DNA of 64,000 nucleotides from Mycolicibacterium fallax (GTDB taxonomy: Bacteria > Actinomycetota > Actinomycetes > Mycobacteriales > Mycobacteriaceae). The stretch is taken from NCBI RefSeq assembly GCF_010726955.1, contig NZ_AP022603.1, positions 1,364,001 to 1,428,000 of the forward strand, written 5' to 3'. The notes below the pieces were generated by a model, which was given only the letters and a program-made list of their open reading frames with translations, searched no databases and had not been told where the DNA came from. Positions 42,423 to 53,936 of the stretch are shown here, in pieces; the stretch's first letter is position 1; each line of letters begins with the position of its first letter. The translations under genes were made by a program, and so were the position numbers.

Positions 42423-42488
42423 CCTTCGAACTGCACGAACATTGGTGGGCGCGACAGGTATCGAACCTGCGACCGCTGGTGTGTAAAA
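42423..42488. repeat. attR: 66-bp direct repeat within tRNA-Val
   Basis: Identical to 17,717-17,782. Covers the tRNA 3' half and 20 bases beyond. On this side the tRNA 5' half continues, so the element restores a working tRNA after insertion. Confidence 0.95.
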
Positions 42489-42517
42489 CCAGAGCTCTAC
42501 CACTGAGCTACACGCCC
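42443..42517 (-). tRNA. tRNA-Val (anticodon UAC)
   Basis: On the minus strand the sequence folds as a cloverleaf: acceptor GGGCGTG with CGCGCCC, D arm GCTC...GAGC, anticodon stem CTGGT/ACCAG around the loop TTTACAC (anticodon TAC), T arm with GTTCGATAC, and an encoded CCA. It reads valine codons GUA/GUG. It is the integration target: bases from the anticodon loop to the 3' end are supplied by the element. Confidence 0.95.
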
Positions 42518-42564
42518 GGACCGCTGCAGGCTACACGCCGCGGCGGCGGTGACTCAAAACCGCG

Positions 42565-43029
42565 TCAGCCCTCGTCGAGGGCGGCCAGCGCCGCAGCCCA
42601 CACGTGCTGATCGCGCACCTCACCGGGCTGCTTGCATTCGGCGAACCGGATGATGCCGGCCTTGTCCACCACGAAGGTGCCGCGGTTGGCGACCCCGGAG
42701 ACGTCGTTGAACACCCCGTAGGCCTGCGCGACCGCGCCGTGCGGCCAGAAGTCCGACAGCAGCGGGAAGGTGAACCCGTTGTGCAGCGACCACACCTTGT
42801 GGGTGGCCGACGACCCGACCGAGATGGCCAGCGTCGCGGTGTCCTCGTTCTCGTAGACGGCCAGGTTGTCCCGGATCTCGTCGAGTTCGCCCTGGCAGAT
42901 GCCGGTGAACGCCAGCGGGTAGAACACCAGCAGCACGTTGCGCTTGCCGCGGAAGTCCGAGAGCCGAACAACCTGGTTGTTCTGGTCCTTCAGGGCGAAG
43001 TCGGGAGCCGCACTCCCCACGCTCGCCAT
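42565..43029 (-). CDS. ahpE: One-cysteine peroxiredoxin AhpE
   Basis: 154 residues. The peroxidatic cysteine is C45 in FYPLAFTGICQGE, and there is no second resolving cysteine in the usual place, which fits the AhpE subfamily that reduces peroxides and peroxynitrite. Length and position beside a DUF3052 gene match M. tuberculosis Rv2238c/Rv2239c. It is the first chromosomal gene beyond the element. Confidence 0.92.
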   Translation of the reverse strand: MASVGSAAPDFALKDQNNQVVRLSDFRGKRNVLLVFYPLAFTGICQGELDEIRDNLAVYENEDTATLAISVGSSATHKVWSLHNGFTFPLLSDFWPHGAVAQAYGVFNDVSGVANRGTFVVDKAGIIRFAECKQPGEVRDQHVWAAALAALDEG

Positions 43030-43030
43030 C

Positions 43031-43459
43031 TCAGCTGTGTCTTCCGGCTGCCTTGGACTTGCGCTGCACCAACCGGCTGCCGATCCAGCCGCTCAGGTTG
43101 GCCGACGAGGTCTGCATCAGGCCCGCAGTGGGCGCGGACTCGGCGATGTCGGCGGGTCGCACATGCCCGGGCTGCCCGGTCTTGGGGGTGAGCACCCAGA
43201 TCTCGCCGTCGTCGGCGAGCGGGCCGATCGCGTCCATCAGGGCGTCGACCAGGTCACCGTCGACGTCGCGCCACCACAGCAGCACAACGTCGACGACCTC
43301 GTCGGCGTCCTCGTCGAGTAGTTCGGATCCGCAGGCGTCTTCGATGGCGAAGCGAATGTCGTCATCGGTGTCGGTGTCCCAGCCCAGCTCCTGGACCACC
43401 TGATCCTTGCGAATGCCCAGTCGCTGGGCGTAGTCCGGGGCGCCGTCGGCCGCCTCCAC
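43031..43459 (-). CDS. DUF3052 family protein (Rv2239c-like)
   Basis: 142 residues, acidic (pattern LGWDTDTDDDIRFAIEDACG, then WWRDVDGDLVDALMDA and LTPKTGQPGHV). The family is actinobacterial and its role is unknown. GTG start with GGAGGA upstream. The stop is one base before the ahpE ATG, so the pair is one operon. Confidence 0.85.
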   Translation of the reverse strand: MEAADGAPDYAQRLGIRKDQVVQELGWDTDTDDDIRFAIEDACGSELLDEDADEVVDVVLLWWRDVDGDLVDALMDAIGPLADDGEIWVLTPKTGQPGHVRPADIAESAPTAGLMQTSSANLSGWIGSRLVQRKSKAAGRHS

Positions 43460-43535
43460 CGTGAGGTCCTCCTTTTAAGGTCCGTGCAAGATGCGGGTTT
43501 ATCGTCGCACAACCGACGTCGCAGCGTCATCGGCA

Positions 43536-44099
43536 TCACCGATACGTGGCGTCGCAGAGCTCCAGCGCGCGTTGACGCGCGGAGTTCATGGTGGCCACCG
43601 AGGTGTTGAACGCGACCGGGTCGACGGCGGCGGCGATGTTGCCCGCCGTGGCCCGCGACGAGGTCACCCAGGCGCTGAGGCTGTCGCGCAGTTCGCCGGT
43701 GACCTTCGCGGTGATCGCGGGTTCGACGGTGTCGGCGCTGTTGTTCAGCGCATCGATGGCGGGCTGCTTGCTGGCCTCGACGTCGCCGTCGCCGTTGACC
43801 GCGGCCACGTAGGTGTTGACGTTGCTGACCGCCTCGGCACTGCTGATGGCCATCGTCTCGCACACGCTGTGGATGGCCTTGGTGGTCTCGGCGGCGGCGC
43901 GCTCGGAGGCCCGGATGCTCGACGTGGCGGCCGACGCCGCCACCGACGACGACGCCGAGGTGCGGTAGGCGGGCGCATCCTCGCTGTCGGAGACCGCCTT
44001 CCCGTCGGTCATCACGGTGCAGCCGATGACGGCCATCGCCACTGCGGCCGCCCCACCGATGGCCTGCGCTCCCGCCCGAACGCGGCCCAGTTGGATCAC
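43536..44099 (-). CDS. Lipoprotein of unknown function (Rv2240c-like)
   Basis: 187 residues from a GTG. The signal peptide ends in AVIGC, a lipobox, so the protein should be lipid-anchored outside the membrane. The mature part is helical and rich in Ala, Ser and Thr, with a C-terminal cysteine. A longer frame exists upstream (to 44,204), but the GTG gives the better signal peptide. Divergent from aceE. No catalytic motif is seen. Confidence 0.7.
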   Translation of the reverse strand: MIQLGRVRAGAQAIGGAAAVAMAVIGCTVMTDGKAVSDSEDAPAYRTSASSSVAASAATSSIRASERAAAETTKAIHSVCETMAISSAEAVSNVNTYVAAVNGDGDVEASKQPAIDALNNSADTVEPAITAKVTGELRDSLSAWVTSSRATAGNIAAAVDPVAFNTSVATMNSARQRALELCDATYR

Positions 44100-44250
44100 C
44101 CGGCAGAGGTTACCGGTAGGGCTACGGAAAAGGTTACTGGCGAGTACCCCGGGACCGGCTAACGATATTGCCGGACTTGCGGTTTGATGGGACGAGGACG
44201 CCACAACATCCCCGTGGTGTCGCTCACTTCACCCAACCAAGGAGCCGAAG

Positions 44251-47052
<2,802 letters not shown>

Positions 47053-47062
47053 CTTTTAGGAC

Positions 47063-48346
47063 GTGCCCGACACCCGCTTCGTGCCGCCACGTTCCGCCCT
47101 GCAGCTGCTGGAGAACGTGCCGGAGTCGACGCTGCGCCGACTCAAGCAGTATTCCGGGCGGCTGGCCACCGAGGCGGTCGGCGTGATGGCCGAGCGGCTG
47201 GCGTTCTTCGGCGACCTGGAGGCCGCCCAGCGGGCCGGGGTGCAGCTGGTGGTGCAGACCGCGGTGGTCAACTTCGTCGACTGGATGTCGGATCCGCAGC
47301 GCGACATCGTGCCGACCACCGAGGCCTTCGAGCTGATGCCCCAGGACCTGACCCGGCGCATCTCGCTGCGCCAGACGGTGGAGATGGTGCGGGTCACCAT
47401 GGAGTTCTTCGAGCAGGTGGTGCCGCTGCTGGCCCGCTCCGAGGAACAGTTGACCGCGTTGACGGTGGGGATCCTGCGCTACAGCCGCGACCTGGCCTTC
47501 GTGGCCGCGTCCAGCTACGCCAACGCCGCCGAGGCCCGCGGCAACTGGGACGCCCGGATGGAGGCCAGCGTCGTGGACGCGGTGGTGCGCGGTGACACCG
47601 GCCCGGAGCTGCTGTCCCGGGCGGCGGCGCTGAACTGGGACACCACCGCGCCGGCGACCGTGCTGGTCGGCAGCCCGGCGCCCGGGGTCGAGGAGGTGCT
47701 GGCGATCGAATCGGTGCGGGCGATCGCCACCCGGCACGGCCGCGCGGCCCTGACCGACCTGCACGGCACCTGGCTGGTGGCGATCGTCTCGGGGCCGTTG
47801 AGCCTGACCGACAAGTTCCTCGCCGAGCTGTTGACCGCGTTCAGTGAGGGTCCGGTGGTGCTCGGGCCGGCCGCCCCGAGCCTGTCGGCGGCCTATCACA
47901 GCGCGCAGGAGGCGCTGTCGGGCATTCACGCGGTGGCCGGCTGGAGCGGGGCGCCGCGTCCGGTCGCGGCCCGCGAATTATTGCCGGAGCGCGCGTTGAT
48001 GGGCGACGCGGCGGCGATCGCGGCGTTGCACACCGACGTCATCCGGCCGCTGAACGACGCCGGCCCGGCGCTGACCGAGACCCTGGACGCCTACCTGGAC
48101 TCCGGCGGGGCGATCGAAGCTTGCGCACGCAAGTTGTTCGTTCACCCCAACACGGTGCGGTACCGGTTGCGCCGGATTGCGGACTTCACCGGTCGCGATC
48201 CGGCGGTCCCGCGGGACGCGTACGTGCTGCGGGTGGCCTGCACGTTGGCGCGGCTCAACCGCGGTTCTTATGATTTGGAGCACCGAGGAGCCAAAAGACC
48301 GGGTGACGGAGGCCACGATCCGACCTCCCCACGTGCATTTTTGTAG
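47063..48346 (+). CDS. mabR: PucR/CdaR-type transcriptional regulator of FAS-II (MabR)
   Basis: 427 residues with a central GGDEF-like/CdaR sensor region and a C-terminal helix-turn-helix (ACARKLFVHPNTVRYRLRR, about 365-385). In mycobacteria the equivalent protein MabR (Rv2242) binds the fasII promoter and controls mycolic-acid synthesis; acyl-CoA is thought to modulate it. GTG start ten bases after aceE. The stop codon lies in a palindrome in front of fabD, the probable MabR operator. Confidence 0.85.
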   Translation: MPDTRFVPPRSALQLLENVPESTLRRLKQYSGRLATEAVGVMAERLAFFGDLEAAQRAGVQLVVQTAVVNFVDWMSDPQRDIVPTTEAFELMPQDLTRRISLRQTVEMVRVTMEFFEQVVPLLARSEEQLTALTVGILRYSRDLAFVAASSYANAAEARGNWDARMEASVVDAVVRGDTGPELLSRAAALNWDTTAPATVLVGSPAPGVEEVLAIESVRAIATRHGRAALTDLHGTWLVAIVSGPLSLTDKFLAELLTAFSEGPVVLGPAAPSLSAAYHSAQEALSGIHAVAGWSGAPRPVAARELLPERALMGDAAAIAALHTDVIRPLNDAGPALTETLDAYLDSGGAIEACARKLFVHPNTVRYRLRRIADFTGRDPAVPRDAYVLRVACTLARLNRGSYDLEHRGAKRPGDGGHDPTSPRAFL

Positions 48347-48360
48347 GATCTCTACAAAAA
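48338..48360. promoter_or_regulatory. Palindrome before fabD, overlapping the mabR stop (probable MabR operator)
   Basis: TTTTTGTAG-GATCT-CTACAAAAA is a perfect 9-bp inverted repeat with a five-base centre. The TAG is the mabR stop codon. It is 66 bases before the fabD start and A/T-rich compared with the surroundings. Published MabR sites are described as TTTTGT/ACAAAA-type inverted repeats, which this matches. Confidence 0.75.
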
Positions 48361-48425
48361 AATAAGACGACATTCATAATGTCCCACACCGCACAAAACC
48401 GCGATCACAGTGTTCTCTTAATAAC

Positions 48426-49346
48426 GTGCCTCAACCGACTATCGCGCTGCTCGCTCCCGGTCAGGGTTCTCAGACCCCCGGGATGCTGAGCGCCTGGCTG
48501 GACCTGCCCGGCGCCGCTGACCAAATCGCCGCCTGGTCGGCGGCCAGCGGCCTGGACCTCGCTCGCCTCGGCACCACCGCCGAGGCCGAGGAGATCACCG
48601 ACACCGCCATCACCCAGCCGCTGGTGGTGGCCGCCACCCTGCTGGCCGCCCAGCAGCTGTCCAACCGCGGACTGCTGGCCGACCGCCCCAAGATCGTCGC
48701 CGGTCACTCCGTCGGTGAGATCGCCGCCTACGCGATCGCCGGTGTGATCAGCCCGGACGACGCCGTCATGCTGGCCGCCACCCGCGGCCGGGAAATGGCC
48801 AAGGCCTGCGCCGACGCCCCCACCGGGATGTCCGCGGTACTCGGCGGCGACGAGACCGAGGTGCTCGCCGCCCTGGCCGACCTGGACCTGGTGCCGGCCA
48901 ACCGCAACGCCGCGGGCCAGATCGTGGCCGCCGGCCGCCTCGAGGCCCTCGCCAAGCTCGCCGAGAACCCGCCGGCCAAGGCCCGGGTCCGCCAGCTGGC
49001 CACCGCCGGCGCCTTCCACACCGCCTTCATGGCCTCGGCGCACGACGGCTACGCCGCCGCCGCCGCGGCCGTCGCCACCAACGAGCCGTCGGCAACCCTG
49101 CTGTCCAACGCCGACGGCCAGCCGGTCGCTTCGGCCGCCGACGCGATGGAGAAGCTGGTCGCCCAGCTGACCCGCCCGGTTCGCTGGGACCTGTGCTCGG
49201 CGTACCTGCGCGACAACGCCGTCGCCGCCATCGCCGAATTCCCGCCGGCCGGAACGCTGGTCGGGATCGCCAAGCGCGAGCTCAAGGGCGTGCCCACGCT
49301 CGCGATCAAGGCCCCCGCAGACTTGGACGGGGTTGCCGACCTCTAG
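48426..49346 (+). CDS. fabD: Malonyl-CoA:ACP transacylase
   Basis: 306 residues. Active-site serine in GHSVGE (S95) and the histidine in GAFHTAFM fit FabD, which loads malonyl groups onto AcpM for the FAS-II system. GTG start; no strong Shine-Dalgarno sequence, and TTAATAAC lies just before it, so the transcript may be almost leaderless. First gene of the FAS-II operon. Confidence 0.95.
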   Translation: MPQPTIALLAPGQGSQTPGMLSAWLDLPGAADQIAAWSAASGLDLARLGTTAEAEEITDTAITQPLVVAATLLAAQQLSNRGLLADRPKIVAGHSVGEIAAYAIAGVISPDDAVMLAATRGREMAKACADAPTGMSAVLGGDETEVLAALADLDLVPANRNAAGQIVAAGRLEALAKLAENPPAKARVRQLATAGAFHTAFMASAHDGYAAAAAAVATNEPSATLLSNADGQPVASAADAMEKLVAQLTRPVRWDLCSAYLRDNAVAAIAEFPPAGTLVGIAKRELKGVPTLAIKAPADLDGVADL

Positions 49347-49431
49347 TCGACAACCCGGTCCGGGAGAACACCCCAGGTTTCACCAAGCGCGCCTCGACCG
49401 AGGTGCACAAACAGATGAAGGGAGCCACACT

Positions 49432-49731
49432 GTGGCCGCCAGCCAGGAAGAAATCATTGCCGGTCTCGCCGAGATCATCGAAGAGGTGACCGGTATCGAG
49501 CCGTCCGAGGTCACCCCGGAGAAGTCCTTCGTCGACGACCTGGACATCGACTCGCTGTCGATGGTGGAGATCGCGGTGCAGACCGAGGACAAGTACGGCG
49601 TGAAGATCCCGGACGAGGACCTCGCCGGCCTGCGCACCGTGGGTGACGTCGTCTCCTACATCCAGAAGCTCGAGGAAGAGAACCCCGAGGCCGCCGCCGC
49701 CCTGCGCGACAAGTTCGGTTCCGACTCGTGA
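49432..49731 (+). CDS. acpM: Meromycolate acyl carrier protein AcpM
   Basis: 99 residues, GTG start with AAGGGAG upstream. The 4'-phosphopantetheine attachment serine is S41 in [11 protein letters not shown]. It carries growing chains in FAS-II. The tail beyond residue 80 ([15 protein letters not shown]) is longer than in ordinary bacterial ACPs, as expected for mycobacterial AcpM, but shorter than in M. tuberculosis as I recall it. The last codons overlap the kasA start. Confidence 0.95.
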   Translation: MAASQEEIIAGLAEIIEEVTGIEPSEVTPEKSFVDDLDIDSLSMVEIAVQTEDKYGVKIPDEDLAGLRTVGDVVSYIQKLEEENPEAAAALRDKFGSDS

Positions 49732-50978
49732 CCAGACCTTCCACTGCCAACGGGGGATTTCCCTCGGTCGTCGTGACCGCTGTCGAGGCCACCACGGCGC
49801 TCGCGGCGGACGCCGAGAGCACGTGGAAGGCCCTGCTCGCCGGCGAGAGCGGTATCCGCGTCCTCGAGGACGACTTTGTCACCAAGTGGGACCTGCCGGT
49901 GCGCATCGGTGGCCACCTCGTGGACAACATCGACGACCACATGACACGCATCGACATGCGCCGGATGTCCTACGTCCAGCGGATGTCGAAGCTGGTGTCC
50001 GGCCGACTCTGGGAGAACGCGGGTAAGCCCGAGGTTGACCCGGACCGGTTCGCGGTCGTCATCGGTACCGGTCTCGGCGGCGGCGAGAAGATCGTCGAAA
50101 CCTATGACGCGATGAACGAGGGCGGGCCCCGCAAGGTGTCCCCGCTCGCCGTTCAGATGATCATGCCCAACGGCGCCGCGGCGGTCGCCGGCCTGGAGCT
50201 GGGCGCCCGCGCCGGGGTCATCACCCCGGTGTCGGCCTGCTCGTCCGGGTCGGAGGCCATCGCGCACGCCTGGCGGCACATCGTCATGGGTGATGCCGAC
50301 TTCGTCGTCTGTGGCGGCGTGGAGGGCGGAATCGAGGCGCTGCCGATCGCGGCGTTCTCGATGATGCGTGCCATGTCGACCCGCAACGACGATCCGGCCG
50401 GCGCGTCGCGCCCGTTCGACAAGGACCGTGATGGGTTCGTGTTCGGCGAGGCCGGCGCGATGATGATCATCGAGACCGAGGAGCATGCCCTGGCCCGCGG
50501 CGCCAAGCCGCTGGCACGCCTGATGGGCGCGGGTATCGCCTCGGACGCCTACCACATGGTGGCCCCGGCGCCGGACGGTCTGCGGGCCGGCCACGCGATG
50601 AAGCGGGCGATGGAGACGGCGGGCCTGTCCGCCAAGGACATCGACCACGTCAACGCGCACGGCACCGCCACGCCGATCGGCGACACCGCCGAGGCCGCTG
50701 CGATCCGGGTTGCCGGATGCGAGAACGCCGCGGTGTACGCGCCCAAGTCGGCGCTCGGCCACTCCATCGGGGCGGTCGGTGCACTCGAGTCGGTGCTGAC
50801 GGTGATGGCGCTGCGTGACGGCGTCATTCCCCCGACGCTCAACTACGAGACGCCGGATCCCGAGATCGACCTGGATGTCGTCGCGGGGGAACCGCGTTAC
50901 GGCGACTACAAGTACGCGATCAACAACTCCTTCGGCTTCGGCGGGCACAACGTCGCGCTGGCCTTCGGAAAGTACTGA
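49728..50978 (+). CDS. kasA: Beta-ketoacyl-ACP synthase KasA
   Basis: 416 residues. The catalytic triad is C171 in [10 protein letters not shown], a histidine in NAHGTAT and one in [10 protein letters not shown]. KasA elongates meromycolate chains and is the target of thiolactomycin. GTG start overlaps the acpM stop. It is about two-thirds identical by eye to the downstream KasB. Confidence 0.95.
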   Translation: MTRPSTANGGFPSVVVTAVEATTALAADAESTWKALLAGESGIRVLEDDFVTKWDLPVRIGGHLVDNIDDHMTRIDMRRMSYVQRMSKLVSGRLWENAGKPEVDPDRFAVVIGTGLGGGEKIVETYDAMNEGGPRKVSPLAVQMIMPNGAAAVAGLELGARAGVITPVSACSSGSEAIAHAWRHIVMGDADFVVCGGVEGGIEALPIAAFSMMRAMSTRNDDPAGASRPFDKDRDGFVFGEAGAMMIIETEEHALARGAKPLARLMGAGIASDAYHMVAPAPDGLRAGHAMKRAMETAGLSAKDIDHVNAHGTATPIGDTAEAAAIRVAGCENAAVYAPKSALGHSIGAVGALESVLTVMALRDGVIPPTLNYETPDPEIDLDVVAGEPRYGDYKYAINNSFGFGGHNVALAFGKY

Positions 50979-51008
50979 TAGAAAACGGGGAAAGGAACAC
51001 CGCCTGCC

Positions 51009-52262
51009 ATGGCCTCGCCAACCACGGGAAACGGGCTGCCCAATGTCGTCGTGACGGGAGTCGCGATGACGACAGCCCTGGGCACCGATGCCGAAACCAC
51101 CTGGAAGAACCTGCTTGACGGTCAGTCGGGGATACGCACCCTGACCGACTCGTTCATCGAGGAATATGACCTTCCGGTGCGCATCGGTGGCCACCTGCTC
51201 GAGGATTTCGACGGCGAACTCAACAAGGTCGAACTGCGGCGGATGTCCTATCTGCAGAAGATGGCGACGGTGCTCGGCCGCCGGGTCTGGCAAAACGCCG
51301 GGTCCCCGGAGGTCGACACCAACCGTCTGATGGTGTCGGTCGGCACCGGGCTCGGCTCCGCCGAGGAGCTGGTCTGGGCCTACGACGGCATGCGGTCCCG
51401 CGGTCTGCGGGCGGTGTCACCCCTCGTTGTTCAGATGTACATGCCCAACGGCGCGGCCGCCGTGATCGGGCTCGAACGCGGCGCCAAGGCCGGGGTCAGC
51501 ACCTCGATCTCGGCGTGCGCATCGGGCTCGGAGGCCATCGCCAACGCCTGGCGCAACATCGTCTACGGCGAGGCCGACATCGCGATCTGCGGCGGTGTCG
51601 AAACCAAGATCGAGGCCGTGCCGATCGCCGGCTTCGCGCAGATGCGCATCGTGCTGTCCAGCCACAACGACGACCCGCCGGGCGCCTGCCGCCCGTTCGA
51701 CCGGGATCGCAGCGGCTTCGTGTTCGGTGAGGGCGGCGCGCTGCTGGTCATCGAGACCGAGGAGCACGCCAAGGCCCGCGGCGCCAACATCCTGGCCCGG
51801 ATCATGGGCGCCAGCGTCACCTCCGACGGCTTCCACATGGTCGCCCCGGACCCCAACGGCGAGCGCGCCGGGCACGCGATGTCCCGCGCCATCGAGCTGG
51901 CCGGCCTGCAGCCCACCGACATCGACCACATCAACGCCCATGCCACCGGCACCAGCGTCGGTGACGTCGCCGAGGGCAAGGCGATCAACAACGCCATGCG
52001 CGGCCACCGCCCGGCCGTCTACGCGCCGAAGTCGGCGCTGGGCCACTCCGTCGGCGCCGTCGGCGCGGTGGAGTCCATCCTGACCGTGCAGGCTCTGCGC
52101 GACGGGATCATCCCCGCCACGCGCAACCTGGAGAACCTCGACCCCGAGATCGATCTCGACGTCGTGGCCGGCGCCCCGCGCACCGGCGACTACAAGTACG
52201 CCATCAACAACTCATTCGGATTCGGCGGGCACAACGTCGCCATCGCATTCGGAAAGTACTGA
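51009..52262 (+). CDS. kasB: Beta-ketoacyl-ACP synthase KasB
   Basis: 417 residues, paralogue of KasA with C170 in [10 protein letters not shown] and histidines in NAHATGTS and [10 protein letters not shown]. It performs late elongation to full-length mycolates. AAAGGA lies 15 bases before the ATG, a wide spacing. Tandem position and shared ends ([12 protein letters not shown] and [12 protein letters not shown]) show origin by duplication. Confidence 0.95.
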   Translation: MASPTTGNGLPNVVVTGVAMTTALGTDAETTWKNLLDGQSGIRTLTDSFIEEYDLPVRIGGHLLEDFDGELNKVELRRMSYLQKMATVLGRRVWQNAGSPEVDTNRLMVSVGTGLGSAEELVWAYDGMRSRGLRAVSPLVVQMYMPNGAAAVIGLERGAKAGVSTSISACASGSEAIANAWRNIVYGEADIAICGGVETKIEAVPIAGFAQMRIVLSSHNDDPPGACRPFDRDRSGFVFGEGGALLVIETEEHAKARGANILARIMGASVTSDGFHMVAPDPNGERAGHAMSRAIELAGLQPTDIDHINAHATGTSVGDVAEGKAINNAMRGHRPAVYAPKSALGHSVGAVGAVESILTVQALRDGIIPATRNLENLDPEIDLDVVAGAPRTGDYKYAINNSFGFGGHNVAIAFGKY

Positions 52263-52292
52263 GCGAAACGAAAAGCTAGGAGAAGGACAGCG

Positions 52293-53714
52293 ATGACAGC
52301 CATGGCCCCGGACGCGGTGAACGAAACCATTGATCCTCGTGACCCGCTGCTGAGGTTGTCGACCTTCTTCGACGACGGCACCGTCGAACTGCTGCACGAG
52401 CGCGACAAGTCCGGTGTGCTGGCCGCCGGCGGCAACGTCAACGGTGTGCGCACCATCGCGTTCTGCACCGACGGCACCGTGATGGGCGGCGCGATGGGCG
52501 TCGACGGCTGCGCGCACATCGTCAACGCCTACGACATCGCCATCAACGAGCAGAGCCCGATCGTCGGCATCTGGCATTCCGGCGGCGCCCGGCTGGCCGA
52601 GGGCGTGCGCGCCCTGCACGCCGTCGGGCTGGTTTTCGAGGCGATGATCCGGGCTTCGGGCTTCATCCCGCAGATCTCCGTCGTCGTCGGCTTCGCCGCC
52701 GGCGGCGCGGCCTACGGACCGGCGCTGACCGATGTGATCGTGATGGCCCCGGACAGCCGGGTGTTTGTCACCGGGCCCGACGTGGTCCGCAGCGTCACCG
52801 GCGAGGACGTCGACATGGAGTCCCTCGGCGGCCCGACCACCCACCACAAGAAGTCCGGCGTCTGCCACATCGTCGCCGACAGCGAGCTCGACGCCTACGA
52901 GCGCGGCCGCCGCCTGGTCGGCTACTTCTGCCAGCAGGGGCACTTCGACCGCAGCAAGGCCGAGGCTGGCGACACCGATCTGCACGCTCTGCTGCCCGAG
53001 TCCCCCAAGCGCGCCTACGACGTGCACCCGCTGCTGCTGGCCCTGCTCGACGACGATGTGCCGTTCGAGGAGTTCCAGGCCAAGTGGGCCCCGTCGATGG
53101 TCGTGGGGCTGGGCCGGCTGGCCGGCCGCACCGTCGGCGTGCTGGCCAACAACCCGCTGCGCCTGGGCGGCTGCCTGAACTCCGAGAGCGCCGAGAAGGC
53201 CGCCCGGTTCGTCCGGCTGTGCAACGCGTTCGGCATCCCGCTGGTCGTCGTCGTCGACGTGCCCGGCTACCTGCCCGGCGTGGACCAGGAGTGGGGCGGC
53301 GTGGTGCGTCGCGGCGCCAAGCTGCTGCACGCGTTCGGTGAGTCCGCGGTCCCCCGCGTCACCCTGGTGACCCGGAAGATCTACGGCGGCGCCTACATCG
53401 CGATGAACTCCCGCTCGCTCAACGCCACCAAGGTGTTCGCCTGGCCGGACGCCGAGGTCGCCGTGATGGGCGCCAAGGCCGCCGTCGGCATCCTGCACAA
53501 GCGCAAGCTGGCCGCCGCGCCCGAGGACGAGCGCGAGGCCCTGCACGAGGAGCTGGCGATCGAGCACGAGCGGATCGCCGGCGGCGTCGACGCGGCCGTC
53601 GAACTCGGCGTGGTCGACGAGAAGATCGACCCCGCGCACACCCGCTCCAAGCTGGCCCAGGCGCTGGCCGAGGCACCGGCGCGACGGGGTCGGCACAAGA
53701 ACATCCCGCTGTAG
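52293..53714 (+). CDS. accD6: Acyl-CoA carboxylase carboxyltransferase beta subunit AccD6
   Basis: 473 residues. It carboxylates acetyl-CoA (with an AccA biotin subunit coded elsewhere) to malonyl-CoA, the substrate FabD loads. The crotonase-like carboxyltransferase signatures GIWHSGGARLAEGV, FAAGGAAYGPALTD and DVPGYLPGVDQEWGG with YGGAYIAMNSRSL are present. AGGAGAAGG precedes the ATG. Last gene of the FAS-II operon and followed by a terminator. Confidence 0.95.
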   Translation: MTAMAPDAVNETIDPRDPLLRLSTFFDDGTVELLHERDKSGVLAAGGNVNGVRTIAFCTDGTVMGGAMGVDGCAHIVNAYDIAINEQSPIVGIWHSGGARLAEGVRALHAVGLVFEAMIRASGFIPQISVVVGFAAGGAAYGPALTDVIVMAPDSRVFVTGPDVVRSVTGEDVDMESLGGPTTHHKKSGVCHIVADSELDAYERGRRLVGYFCQQGHFDRSKAEAGDTDLHALLPESPKRAYDVHPLLLALLDDDVPFEEFQAKWAPSMVVGLGRLAGRTVGVLANNPLRLGGCLNSESAEKAARFVRLCNAFGIPLVVVVDVPGYLPGVDQEWGGVVRRGAKLLHAFGESAVPRVTLVTRKIYGGAYIAMNSRSLNATKVFAWPDAEVAVMGAKAAVGILHKRKLAAAPEDEREALHEELAIEHERIAGGVDAAVELGVVDEKIDPAHTRSKLAQALAEAPARRGRHKNIPL

Positions 53715-53730
53715 ACAGCGTTACGCACAT

Positions 53731-53755
53731 CGCCCGGGCTCATTGAGCCCGGGCG
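53731..53755 (+). terminator. Rho-independent terminator of the FAS-II operon
   Basis: CGCCCGGGCTC and GAGCCCGGGCG form an 11-bp stem with a three-base loop, followed by ATTGCGTTTT. Confidence 0.85.
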
Positions 53756-53936
53756 ATTGCGTTTTGGGGGTGTTCATTGAGCTGGCAAGCCTGACACGCC
53801 TGTGGTTGGTGTGATGAATGTGACAATTGAGCCCACGGGGCATACGCTTCGCATCGACTCTCCCAAATCCCTGCGCGGACGCGGCGAGAGGCCAATAATT
53901 TGCTGTGGCCGGGGCTTAGCCAGGAGGAACAGACGC

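Larger units (their letters stand above)
17717..42488. mobile_element. 24.7-kb AICE-like integrative element in tRNA-Val
   Basis: Bounded by a perfect 66-bp direct repeat carrying the tRNA-Val 3' half. The content fits actinomycete integrative and conjugative elements: right-end tyrosine integrase, two excisionase-like HTH proteins, P4-type primase-helicase, iteron origin candidate, one FtsK/TraB-like translocase instead of a type IV secretion system, and a DUF2637 membrane protein. Cargo includes an AAA+ ATPase, a secreted protease, two large low-complexity proteins and murB. Host genes on either side (LLM oxidoreductase and ahpE) are neighbours in M. tuberculosis. The element appears complete, so excision and transfer are plausible. 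Confidence 0.9.

Noticed and set aside
17717..42488. Prophage
   Set aside because: No terminase, portal, capsid, tail or lysis genes are visible; the transfer ATPase and DUF2637 protein fit a conjugative element better.
53802..53936. Upstream extension of the DUF4185 protein
   Set aside because: It would place 45 residues before the signal peptide and ignore the strong AGGAGGA before the GTG at 53,937.
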